The position numbers and the translations under genes were made by a program. A DNA stretch of 11,988 nucleotides from Methyloprofundus sp. (lineage in GTDB: Bacteria > Pseudomonadota > Gammaproteobacteria > Methylococcales > Methylomonadaceae), in assembly GCA_030619185.1 (NCBI GenBank), contig JAUXBW010000031.1, positions 1 to 11,988 on the forward strand, read 5' to 3'. Numbering within the stretch: the first letter of the stretch is position 1; each line of letters begins with the position of its first letter. Shown here piece by piece: positions 1-7,033 of this stretch. Below the pieces are notes generated by a model. The model was not told where the DNA came from, made no database searches, and saw only the letters and a program-made list of their open reading frames with translations.

Positions 1-252
1 TCCGTATGAGTTCTTTATATATTATCTTTTATATCAATAAGATAGGAGAAGCCTAACCGCCGTTTGTTCTCATAGTTTATTGTGTATAATGCTTGCAGGA
101 TTTAGGTATTATAAATTTAAGGGCTGCTGTACTAGGGAGTGTGCTGGCTAAAAGCCAGGAAAGTTGCCATAGATAATATTCGGTTGACCTCAATATCAAT
201 TATATGGCCTAATTCATTAAATAATTTGCGTATTTATACAAGGATACACCCC
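1..252. other. Upstream non-coding region of the xpaC-telA cluster
   Basis: AT-rich stretch without a convincing gene. Visible signals are a perfect -10-like TATAAT at 85-90 with no good -35 partner, and a perfect 6-bp hairpin CTGGCT-aaa-AGCCAG at 144-158 with no T-run after it. A second promoter-like pair lies at 184-213. If transcription starts near 97 from the first box, the hairpin would sit in a long leader and could be regulatory; this is inference. I cannot tell what gene lies to the left of the window. Confidence 0.5.
184..213 (+). promoter_or_regulatory. Candidate sigma-70-type promoter for the cluster
   Basis: TTGACC at 184-189 and CCTAAT at 208-213 are separated by 18 nt, about 40 nt upstream of the first start codon at 253. 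The -35 matches the consensus at 5 of 6 positions and the -10 at 4 of 6. The sequence fits, but the region is AT-rich so chance matches are likely. Confidence 0.35.
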
Positions 253-378
253 ATGTCTAAACCTCTACGATCCATTATCGGTTTTTTATTACTTCTTACT
301 ACCGTTAGCCTTGCTACATGCCAGTCTTTGTATAAGGTCACCCCTTTTGGCAAGGAAGTAAGCTATGCACAAAGATAA
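253..378 (+). CDS. Small hydrophobic or lipoprotein-like peptide, 41 aa
   Basis: A 41-residue peptide starting MSKPLRSIIGFLLLL. It has a short basic N-terminus, a hydrophobic core at about residues 8-20 and a lipobox-like LATC ending at Cys22, which looks like an export signal. Thr just before the Cys is unusual for signal peptidase II, so lipidation is uncertain; it could instead be a single-span membrane peptide. I chose the ATG at 253 because AGGA at 241-244 is a well-placed ribosome site; the longer ORF from 139 lacks one. Its last 14 bases overlap the start of the XpaC-family gene, whose own ribosome site lies inside this ORF, suggesting translational coupling. No family was recognised; it could be merely a leader peptide. 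Confidence 0.5.
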   Translation: MSKPLRSIIGFLLLLTTVSLATCQSLYKVTPFGKEVSYAQR

Positions 379-1273
379 CTCCAGGCACACAGCCAAAAAA
401 ACTGCCAATATGAATAGTACCGAACAATTAAGAAAACCCAGGCCTTATCAGAAGAAAACTGCAAAGGGTGTGCTATACAACAGTCGTGGGTTACTACTTT
501 ATATTTTCCCCGTTGCCCTGATTCCTGCCTCTATCATGTCCTTTGTTTATGGCGACTTTTTACTTATCATCACTAATACCAGTGGCTGTGCTGCTTATTT
601 ATTAGCTGCCGGATTGTTACGCAAAGGGATCGCCTCGGAGAAACAATATCAGGCTAAAAAGATTACCGAAGCACCTAAGTGGCCGCTTAAAACCCTTGCC
701 GCTTTCATTGTGGCCATGACAACAGCAGGCATCGCATTAATAGGAGCAGGAAATTCCTTTTTTGTGTCTATTGTCTTTGGCTTTGGTGCGTTGGTAGGTA
801 TGATTTTTTTATATGGACTTGACCCACGTAAGGAAAAAATGGTGGCAGGTTCACACGGCTATACAGCCGATGAAATTTCTACCGTCATCGACGAAGCTGA
901 GATGCAAATTTTAGGGATAGAACAGGCCAACAGGCAGATAAATAACCGGATGTTCAATAATCGTATCGATATTATTTGCGCACAGGCGCGAGAAATTGTC
1001 GGCATGCTGGAAGAAGATCCCGGAGATATCAGAAGAGCAAGGAAATTCTTGAATATCTATCTTGATGGCGCACTTAAAGTCACCGAAGGCTATGCCGATA
1101 TGCAGAAAAAACATCAATCTGAACAATTAAGTGAGAACTTTGAAAATGTGCTACAAACCATAGAATCAGTATTTATTGAACAAAAACAGAAATTACTGGA
1201 AGATGACGTATTAGATCTTGATGTACAAATCGAAGTTTTAACGGCTCAACTAAAACACGAAGGAGTTGTGTAA
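365..1273 (+). CDS. xpaC: XpaC-family membrane protein
   Basis: 302 residues. A basic N-terminal tail of about 40 residues is followed by four hydrophobic segments in two hairpins (about 42-62, 64-86, 107-128 and 131-151). A helical, charged cytoplasmic C-terminal half (about 165-300) follows, rich in Glu, Lys and Gln. This layout, together with a TelA-family gene directly downstream, matches the XpaC family (annotated as 5-bromo-4-chloroindolyl phosphate hydrolysis protein). That name comes from an indirect phenotype, and no phosphatase motif is visible here. AAGGA at 352-356 supports the ATG at 365; a second Met at codon 16 (410) is possible. B. subtilis has the same order, xpaC-yaaN. The likely role is as membrane partner of the TelA protein, but its biochemistry is unknown. 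Family assignment rests on residue pattern and context. Confidence 0.75.
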   Translation: MHKDNSRHTAKKTANMNSTEQLRKPRPYQKKTAKGVLYNSRGLLLYIFPVALIPASIMSFVYGDFLLIITNTSGCAAYLLAAGLLRKGIASEKQYQAKKITEAPKWPLKTLAAFIVAMTTAGIALIGAGNSFFVSIVFGFGALVGMIFLYGLDPRKEKMVAGSHGYTADEISTVIDEAEMQILGIEQANRQINNRMFNNRIDIICAQAREIVGMLEEDPGDIRRARKFLNIYLDGALKVTEGYADMQKKHQSEQLSENFENVLQTIESVFIEQKQKLLEDDVLDLDVQIEVLTAQLKHEGVV

Positions 1274-1313
1274 CCACGACTTTTTTATTACAAACAATCA
1301 CAGGAACGTAATT

Positions 1314-2483
1314 ATGAGTGAACAAACGACTACAACGGCAACAGATGAGCTGACTATTCCAGGCAGTGCTGCCTTTAATGAGATTGTACCGGGTGTAGGC
1401 AAAGATATTTTGTCTTACGCTGAGTCTGATGCGGACAACAAGACGCTGATTGAAAGTATGGTGGCTGAAATTGATATTAATGATAGTAAATCTATCATAT
1501 ATTTTGGTAGCAAAGCACAGGATGAGTTGACCACTATTTCCGATAAAATGCTGGAAGGGGTCAAAAATAAGGATATGGGCTCTGCAGGAGGGGATTTGAA
1601 TGAGATGGTTTCCACCCTACGTGGCTTTGATGTTGACGCACTTGACCCTAATAAAAAACCAGGTTTTTTTGCCAAACTTCTGGGTAAAACCAAGCCTGTC
1701 GCAAAATTTTTACAAAAATATGAAGATGTGCGCAAACAGATTGATACGATTACTGACAAACTGGACACACATAAAACGACATTGTTAACTGATATAACCA
1801 TGCTTGACCGGTTATACGAGGCGAATCTGGAGTATTTTCATAATCTTGATCTTTATATTTCTGCAGGTGACGAGAAATTAAAGCTACTGGATGAAGAAGT
1901 CATTCCGGCAAAAGCATTGGCGGCTGAAAACTCTGAAGCCATTATTGAAGCGCAGGAATTGAGAGATTTACGTGCCTCAAGAGATGATCTGGAGCGGCGT
2001 GTGCATGACTTGCGCTTAACCCGTCAGGTCGCCATGCAAAGTCTGCCAGGTATTCGCCTGGTTCAGGATAATGATAAAGGCCTAGTGAATAAGATTAATT
2101 CCACCATTGTTAACACTATTCCACTTTGGCGCCAGCAATTAGCAACCGCTGTTGCTATCTATCGCTCTTCTGATGCGGCTGCAACACTGCGGGGAGCAAC
2201 AGATTTAACTAACGATTTACTGGAAGCGAATGCAGAAAATCTTAAACTGGCGAATGCTGAGACTCGGAAAGAATTAGAGCGGGGTGTTTTTGATATTGAA
2301 TCGGTTAAAAATGCCAATAATACACTAATCGCAACCATTAATGAAAGTTTGCAAATTGCCGATGAAGGTAAAAAAATGCGAGCTGATGCCGTCGTACAAT
2401 TGCAGGAGTGCGAGTCAGAGTTACGTAAAACACTGTCATCTGCTGCCAGTAGAGCCAGCAAAGTTGAACACAACCCTACATAA
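1314..2483 (+). CDS. telA: TelA-family toxic anion resistance protein
   Basis: 389 residues from the ATG at 1314, which follows AGGAA at 1301-1305. The longer ORF starting at 1266 would overlap xpaC without a ribosome site. The protein is almost entirely helical and soluble, with heptad-like charged stretches. Around residues 230-285 is the TelA signature: SLPGIRLVQDND, then an NKINSTI helix and NTIPLWRQQL. Length fits the family (YaaN of B. subtilis is about 386 aa). TelA was first linked to tellurite resistance, and relatives have been tied to resistance to cell-wall-active agents; the molecular action is not settled. The gene follows xpaC by 40 nt and precedes the SPFH gene by 48 nt, consistent with one operon. 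Family assignment is firm; substrate is not predictable. Confidence 0.88.
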   Translation: MSEQTTTTATDELTIPGSAAFNEIVPGVGKDILSYAESDADNKTLIESMVAEIDINDSKSIIYFGSKAQDELTTISDKMLEGVKNKDMGSAGGDLNEMVSTLRGFDVDALDPNKKPGFFAKLLGKTKPVAKFLQKYEDVRKQIDTITDKLDTHKTTLLTDITMLDRLYEANLEYFHNLDLYISAGDEKLKLLDEEVIPAKALAAENSEAIIEAQELRDLRASRDDLERRVHDLRLTRQVAMQSLPGIRLVQDNDKGLVNKINSTIVNTIPLWRQQLATAVAIYRSSDAAATLRGATDLTNDLLEANAENLKLANAETRKELERGVFDIESVKNANNTLIATINESLQIADEGKKMRADAVVQLQECESELRKTLSSAASRASKVEHNPT

Positions 2484-2531
2484 GCAAGTCTGTGAGAAGG
2501 CAAGTGCCACACACTATAATCGGAGTAAACA

Positions 2532-3644
2532 ATGGGACTATTTGACAAGCTATTCGGCGAATTTATTGATATTATTGAATGGCTGGATAAGTCAGGCAAT
2601 ACCATGGTTTACCGCTTTGAACGCTATGGTAATGAAATTAAATACGGTGCAAAATTAACGGTTCGCGAATCACAAGTTGCTATTCTGGTAAACGAGGGTA
2701 AAGCGGCAGATTTTTTTGAACCTGGCCTGTATGAGTTAAAAACCAGCAACATGCCAATTATGACTACGCTGGAAAATTGGCCACACGGTTTTGAAAGTCC
2801 CTTTAAAGCGGAAGTCTACTTTTTTAACATGCACCGCTTTGTGGATTTGAAATGGGGCACAAAAAACCCCATCATGCTACGTGACAAAGAGTTTGGTGCC
2901 GTCAGATTACGTGCTTTTGGCAGCTATTGTGTGCGCATCAAAGATCCGCTGACCTTCATCAAGGAGATAACGGGGACTAAGGGGCATTTTTCTACTGCCG
3001 ATATTAGCGACCAGTTACGCAACCTGATTCTCTCTCGCTTTGCCAGTATTCTGGGTGAGTCCAGTATCCCGGTTCTGGATCTGGCTGGAAATTACGATGA
3101 CTTAAGTGACTATCTCACCACCCGGATAGCACCCGAATTCATGGAATATGGCCTGGAAATTACCAAATTATTAGTTGAAAATATCTCCTTGCCTCCTGCC
3201 GTTGAAGAGGCACTAGATAAGCGAACCAGTATGGGAGTCATTGGTAATTTAAGAAATTACAGTGAATTTCAAGCCGCTGAAGCCATGAAAGCCGCTGCTG
3301 AGAACCCTTCGGGCGGTGCTTCCGAAGGTATAGGTATGGGCATTGGCTTTGCTATGGCAAATAAAATGGGGCAGTCTTTCAATACCTCTCAAACTGAAAG
3401 TGCAGCCGTTTCGCCCCCTCCCATTCCACAGCATAGCCAATTTTTTGTTGCCATTAATGGTCAGCAAACCGGGCCCTTTAAGCTGGCAGAACTGGAAAGA
3501 AAAATCAAAGATACAAGCATTAACAGGGACACCTTAGTCTGGAATAAAAGTTTGGTGGAATGGACAAAAGCTGGCAAGGTAGCGGAACTCACCGTTTTTT
3601 TTCCGCAAATGCCTCCTCCACTCCCGACTGGAAATAGTAATTAA
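2532..3644 (+). CDS. SPFH-domain protein with C-terminal GYF_2 domain (YdjI-like)
   Basis: 370 residues. Residues about 25-240 form an SPFH/Band-7-like domain of the type often mislabelled 'virion core protein', with strands such as AVRLRAFGSYCVRI and the helix SDQLRNLILSRFASIL. An Ala/Gly-rich linker follows (about 247-283). The last 65 residues carry a GYF_2 domain at 304-355 with FFVAINGQQTGPF and DTLVWNKSLVEWTKAG, then a proline-rich tail PPPLP. There is no clear membrane span, so membrane contact is probably peripheral or through partners. GGAG at 2522-2525 sets the start at 2532. In B. subtilis the related YdjI works with a zinc-ribbon protein to recruit PspA to the membrane; here a zinc-ribbon gene is also next, but no pspA is in view. 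GYF domains usually bind proline-rich peptides, so the partner may be another cluster member or its own tail. Confidence 0.82.
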   Translation: MGLFDKLFGEFIDIIEWLDKSGNTMVYRFERYGNEIKYGAKLTVRESQVAILVNEGKAADFFEPGLYELKTSNMPIMTTLENWPHGFESPFKAEVYFFNMHRFVDLKWGTKNPIMLRDKEFGAVRLRAFGSYCVRIKDPLTFIKEITGTKGHFSTADISDQLRNLILSRFASILGESSIPVLDLAGNYDDLSDYLTTRIAPEFMEYGLEITKLLVENISLPPAVEEALDKRTSMGVIGNLRNYSEFQAAEAMKAAAENPSGGASEGIGMGIGFAMANKMGQSFNTSQTESAAVSPPPIPQHSQFFVAINGQQTGPFKLAELERKIKDTSINRDTLVWNKSLVEWTKAGKVAELTVFFPQMPPPLPTGNSN

Positions 3645-3696
3645 TGTAAAGCTATGTTCCACAATGATAGCTCATTAGTTTGCTTGATCAAATATC

Positions 3697-4851
3697 GTGA
3701 AAACCAATAAAATAACTAAATCAGTACACTTGCACGATCAGTTTCCCTGCTCGCAATGCGGTGCAATGCTTAAATATCAACCGGGAACCCAATATCTGAT
3801 TTGTGCATACTGTGGGCAAGAAAATGATATTGTTGATAGGCAGGAGACAATTCAGGAATATGATCTACGCAATGCCCTGCAAAAACTAGCCAGTAGCCAG
3901 GCGACCAGCATAACAACACAGGCTCACTGTAATGCCTGTGGTGCAAGCTTTAAGTTCGCTGCCAGCATCAATGCCGGGCAATGTCCCTTTTGTGGCACGA
4001 GTATCGTGACCAGTCCACAAAAAAACAAACTCATTACACCAAAATCCCTACTGCCCTTTTTAATTGATGAAATTGAAGCGAAAGATAAATTTCGGCACTG
4101 GTTAAGTGGCTTATGGTTTGCGCCCAACAAAGTTAAAAAATTTGCCCGGGGAGACAACAAATTAATTGGTATCTATCTTCCTTACTGGACGTATGATAGC
4201 GATTCAGAAAGCACATACACGGGGGCTAGAGGTAATACCTACTATGTTAACCAGCGGGTGAGTTACGTGCAAAATGGACGCCGGGTTTCCACGGTCAAGC
4301 GGGTCCCCAAAATACGCTGGACAAACGTTCGAGGACGGGTGTCGCGCTTTTTTGACGATGTCTTGATTGGTGCCAGTTTATCATTACCACGGCAAATTAT
4401 TGACCATTTGAACCCCTGGGATCTTGAAAATCTACTGCCTTATGATGAGCAATACATCAGTGGTTTTCAGAGTGAAATATACCAGGTTGAGCTAGATGAA
4501 GGCTTTGATCGTGCCAAACAAGTTATGGAGGGCATTATTCATCGTGATATTGCCTATGATATAGGCGGGGATCACCAGCGTATCTATCAGGTTAATACCC
4601 GGCATAGCCATATCACTTACAAACACTGCCTACTACCTATCTGGTCTGCGGCTTTTTTATACCGTGACAAATCTTATCGCTTTGTGGTTAATGGCCGTAC
4701 AGGACAGGTACAGGGCGAGCGTCCCTACAGCTACTGGAAGATTGCCTTTGCAGTAATTGCCAGTTTAATCATCATTGGTGCAGGCATAACTTACCTGCAA
4801 CAGTCTGGCGCGCTAGAGCATGTCGAATACACAAACTATTATGCGTATTAA
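3697..4851 (+). CDS. Double zinc-ribbon protein with C-terminal membrane anchor
   Basis: 384 residues from a GTG at 3697; there is no strong ribosome site, and the next in-frame Met is codon 24. Two four-Cys zinc ribbons are plain: Cys18/21 with Cys36/39, and Cys78/81 with Cys96/99. A mixed domain with many Tyr and Trp follows (YLPYWTYDSDSE near residue 165, LLPIWSAAFLYRDKSYRFVV near 320). One hydrophobic segment at about 348-367 and a short tail end the protein, so the ribbons should face the cytoplasm. Relatives are often misannotated as 'primosomal protein N-prime, superfamily II helicase'; no helicase motif is present. The nearest known analogy is the zinc-ribbon protein partnering the SPFH protein in the B. 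subtilis ydj operon. It lies 52 nt after the SPFH gene and ends the plus-strand cluster. Confidence 0.75.
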   Translation: MKTNKITKSVHLHDQFPCSQCGAMLKYQPGTQYLICAYCGQENDIVDRQETIQEYDLRNALQKLASSQATSITTQAHCNACGASFKFAASINAGQCPFCGTSIVTSPQKNKLITPKSLLPFLIDEIEAKDKFRHWLSGLWFAPNKVKKFARGDNKLIGIYLPYWTYDSDSESTYTGARGNTYYVNQRVSYVQNGRRVSTVKRVPKIRWTNVRGRVSRFFDDVLIGASLSLPRQIIDHLNPWDLENLLPYDEQYISGFQSEIYQVELDEGFDRAKQVMEGIIHRDIAYDIGGDHQRIYQVNTRHSHITYKHCLLPIWSAAFLYRDKSYRFVVNGRTGQVQGERPYSYWKIAFAVIASLIIIGAGITYLQQSGALEHVEYTNYYAY

Positions 4852-4910
4852 GTTTACTTATTGTTCAAAAGAGCTTAAATCTACCTGATTACCCATAACT
4901 CTAAGCATAG

Positions 4911-4939
4911 ATTCCCGATAAAAGACTTCGGGAATGACG
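4911..4939. repeat. GTCATTCCCG-type palindromic repeat between convergent genes
   Basis: Perfect 7-bp arms ATTCCCG (4911-4917) and CGGGAAT (4929-4935) around an 11-nt loop. Read on the minus strand it begins CGTCATTCCCGAAG, the form of a short dispersed palindrome seen between genes in many proteobacterial genomes. It sits between the convergent zinc-ribbon gene and radA. No T-run follows in either direction, so a repeat element is a better label than an intrinsic terminator, although it could slow transcription from both sides. Confidence 0.5.
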
Positions 4940-4962
4940 TGATCTTTAACTTGCTGATGGAA

Positions 4963-6333
4963 TCAGCTTATATCTGCCAGAGCAGTCAGCGCTTCAGCTA
5001 AACTGCTGACAGGATAAATCTGTAAATTGGCAATTGCTTTTTTGGGAGCATTGGCTTTAGGGATAATGGCTTTTTTAAAGCCATGTTTTGCTGCATCATT
5101 AAGCCGTGCGTAACCATTCGCTACCGGCCTTATTTCACCGTTTAAACCTAGCTCACCAAAGAAAAAACTATTGTGCGGTACCACCGTGTTCTTCAGACTG
5201 GAAACAATACTGATCAGGATGGCAAGATCGGAACTGGTTTCGGTGACTTTAATGCCGCCCACTACATTGGCATAAATTTCATCGCTGGCAGTAAAAATTC
5301 CCCCATGCCGGGTTAGGATTGCCAGCAGCATCGCCAGACGGTTTTGATCGAAACCTACGGCTAATCGGCGTGGATTGCCATATTGGCATTCTGTGACTAA
5401 TGCCTGTATCTCAACCAGAAGCGGACGGGTACCCTCCCATAAAACGGTAACAACACTACCAGACGAGGGTTTTTCTGTGCGGTTTAGAAACATTGCGGAA
5501 GGGTTCTTAACTTCTTTTAACCCCCCGCTATCCATCGCAAAAAAGCCGAGCTCACCGACACTACCAAAGCGATTTTTATCCGCTCTGAGCACTCTAAAAC
5601 GAGCATCATCGGTTGAGGCGAGAATAAGCTGGGTATCCACAATATGACTTAAGGTCATAGGGCCAGCCAGGGACTGATCCTTAGTGACATGTCCCACCAT
5701 AAAAATCGAGACATCATTTCTTTTCGCATATTGGGTTAAGTAACTCGCCGATTCCTTAACTTGCGAAACAGAACCAGGGGTCGAATCAGATGTTTGCGTA
5801 TGCATGACCTGAATAGAGTCGATAACTAAAATCCTGGGCTTAATTTCATTCAGCGTATTGCAAATGCTTTGTACTGATGTTTCAGTCAGCATATTGATTT
5901 TATTTAGCGGCAGGCTGAGGCGTATGGCTCGTTCGGCAATCTGTTGTAGAGACTCTTCTCCAGAGACATACAGTACACTAAACTCTTGAGCAGCAAGATT
6001 TGCGATAACTTGTAGCAGTAGCGTACTTTTTCCTGCGCCTGGCGTACCACCTATTAATACAACACTGCCGCGTACGATGCCGCCGCCAAGAACACGATCA
6101 AATTCAGAAATCCCTGTAGATAGTCGTTCAGTTTGCGCTAAAGTGACTTCAGATAATAACTGCACAGTGCTTTTTGTACCGCTATAACCTAGATGCTTCG
6201 AGCCGGCTGAATCACTCCCTAAGCGTACCTCTTTAATCGTATTCCAGGCTTTACAAGCACTACACTGGCCTGCCCAGCGAGGCGAGTCCGCACCGCAGTC
6301 TGTGCACACAAAGGCCGTTGTTTTTTTTGCCAT
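4963..6333 (-). CDS. radA: DNA repair protein RadA
   Basis: 456 residues, close to the 460 of E. coli RadA. It is a RecA-like ATPase and DnaB-type helicase that processes recombination intermediates by driving branch migration. Features in order: N-terminal four-Cys zinc finger (Cys10, 13, 24, 27), Walker A GTPGAGKS at 96-103, Walker B region ILVIDSIQ at about 168-175, the RadA-specific KNRFG motif at 253-257, and a C-terminal Lon-protease-like domain with FFGELGLNGEIRPV near 390-403. All key residues look intact. I set the start at 6333 (MAKKTTAFVC), the family's usual N-terminus. The ORF extends 25 codons upstream to 6408, but those codons run into the palindromic element and look non-homologous. 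A -10-like TATAAC on the minus strand at 6350-6355 lacks a clear -35. Confidence 0.97.
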   Translation of the reverse strand: MAKKTTAFVCTDCGADSPRWAGQCSACKAWNTIKEVRLGSDSAGSKHLGYSGTKSTVQLLSEVTLAQTERLSTGISEFDRVLGGGIVRGSVVLIGGTPGAGKSTLLLQVIANLAAQEFSVLYVSGEESLQQIAERAIRLSLPLNKINMLTETSVQSICNTLNEIKPRILVIDSIQVMHTQTSDSTPGSVSQVKESASYLTQYAKRNDVSIFMVGHVTKDQSLAGPMTLSHIVDTQLILASTDDARFRVLRADKNRFGSVGELGFFAMDSGGLKEVKNPSAMFLNRTEKPSSGSVVTVLWEGTRPLLVEIQALVTECQYGNPRRLAVGFDQNRLAMLLAILTRHGGIFTASDEIYANVVGGIKVTETSSDLAILISIVSSLKNTVVPHNSFFFGELGLNGEIRPVANGYARLNDAAKHGFKKAIIPKANAPKKAIANLQIYPVSSLAEALTALADIS

Positions 6334-6380
6334 AAAACTATTCTGGTTTGTTATAGGGTAATCTACAGGAGTGCATTTGC

Positions 6381-6538
6381 AGGAACGCGCACGGAATAAG
6401 TTGAGCAACTAGCGCAGTATTTTTATTCGTATTCGAGGCGTAGAAATAGGCGCATAGCAAGCTACGTAAGTATTTCTACAACAAAGAAGACGGATAAAAA
6501 GGCAAGCAAGTTGCTTAAATTATTTCGTGCACGTTCCT
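6381..6538. mobile_element. MITE-like imperfect palindrome upstream of radA
   Basis: About 158 bp that folds back on itself almost end to end. The outer arms 6381-6410 and 6509-6538 match in inverted orientation at 26 of 30 positions, with ends AGGAACG and CGTTCCT. After a poorly matched gap, inner arms 6420-6434 and 6486-6500 (TTTTTATTCG against its complement) agree at 13 of 15 positions. GTAGAAATA (6440-6448) and TATTTCTAC (6471-6479) then match perfectly, and TAGC-aa-GCTA caps the centre. There is no coding capacity. This is the shape of a non-autonomous miniature inverted-repeat element. I see no clear target-site duplication, and one copy cannot prove mobility. It lies about 50 bp upstream of the radA start codon, so it may affect radA transcription. 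Confidence 0.65.
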
Positions 6539-6555
6539 TAGCTATTGCTGTCATT

Positions 6556-6577
6556 AAAAAAAAGCTAAAGCTTTTTT
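6556..6577 (-). terminator. Weak A/T-rich hairpin with T-run downstream of pilZ
   Basis: On the minus strand AAAAAAGC pairs with GCTTTTTT across a 4-nt loop, and the run continues to eight T. It has the order of an intrinsic terminator but only two G-C pairs. It lies about 75 nt past the pilZ stop and could work together with the stronger hairpin before it. Confidence 0.4.
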
Positions 6578-6613
6578 ACACCTCCCTGGATTTTAAAGTA
6601 GATACCTAAATTT

Positions 6614-6646
6614 CTATACTTCACGCGGTGACCGTGCGAAGTATAG
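6614..6646 (-). terminator. Strong hairpin immediately after pilZ
   Basis: CTATACTTC (6614-6622) and GAAGTATAG (6638-6646) are perfect 9-bp arms. Inside them CGCGG and CCGTG form five more pairs including one wobble, with a 3-nt loop TGA. It begins 3 nt beyond the pilZ stop codon on the minus strand. No T-run follows directly, so it may be a 3-prime-end-protecting or Rho-assisted structure and not a full intrinsic terminator. Confidence 0.5.
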
Positions 6647-6649
6647 CAT

Positions 6650-7033
6650 TCAATGGGTATTTTTAGGGTAATGCGTAAGTGCAATAAGCTCTCGGTCTAA
6701 TAACACATCACTGGCAGAGTTTAGTTTAATAAACTTGCGTAACAACAAGATGTCATCGTTAGCTATATGCTCACATTTAAAGCTAACTTCATTATCTACC
6801 ACATGACTAATAGACACGTTCATAATTATAGTGGCTGCGTCAGGTAACTGTAGTGTCAGCGTATATAATGCATCTAGATTATGCTGTCCCCAGGTGCTTT
6901 TAAAATCCAGTAGACAGCCTTGTAGAGAAAAATCAATAAGCTTGCATGGGTAATTTATGTTTTCATGGTTTAAGCTTACTAAAGCACGGTCAAAAAGAGT
7001 GTGGAATTGCAGCAAGTCTTTATTAGATTTCAT
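6650..7033 (-). CDS. PilZ-domain protein (possible c-di-GMP receptor)
   Basis: 127 residues forming little more than one PilZ beta-barrel. The second c-di-GMP signature, D/N-x-S-x-x-G, is intact as DFSLQG at 34-39. The N-terminal RxxxR signature is not: only Arg16 is seen, in HTLFDRALVSL, with His11 or Thr12 near the place of the first Arg. Binding may therefore be weak or lost, or the protein may act through partners. It ends in a helical tail, DDILLLRKFIKL. The start codon overlaps the stop of the FHA gene (ATGA), so the two are almost surely co-translated. It may couple c-di-GMP to the phosphothreonine-reading FHA partner; the output is not evident. PilZ assignment rests on the motif and barrel pattern. 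Confidence 0.75.
   Translation of the reverse strand: MKSNKDLLQFHTLFDRALVSLNHENINYPCKLIDFSLQGCLLDFKSTWGQHNLDALYTLTLQLPDAATIIMNVSISHVVDNEVSFKCEHIANDDILLLRKFIKLNSASDVLLDRELIALTHYPKNTH

Noticed and set aside
139..252. Longer start for the small ORF before xpaC
   Set aside because: The added 38 residues look random and run through the predicted promoter; the ATG at 253 has a good ribosome site and begins an export-like signal.
1266..1313. Longer TelA start overlapping xpaC
   Set aside because: No ribosome site is seen there, whereas AGGAA precedes the ATG at 1314 and the remaining length fits the family.
1415..1801. 128-codon minus-strand ORF within telA
   Set aside because: Antisense shadow of the TelA frame with no domain pattern or ribosome site.
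2159..2605. 148-codon minus-strand ORF across the end of telA
   Set aside because: It is Ser/Leu-rich low-complexity translation opposite a clearly real TelA frame and spans an intergenic gap.
6334..6408. N-terminal 25-codon extension of RadA
   Set aside because: It reads into the palindromic element, and the normal RadA N-terminus with its zinc finger begins at 6333.
6375..6545. Target-site duplication flanking the palindrome
   Set aside because: No matching direct repeat could be seen at both edges, so the element boundaries and insertion mechanism remain undefined.
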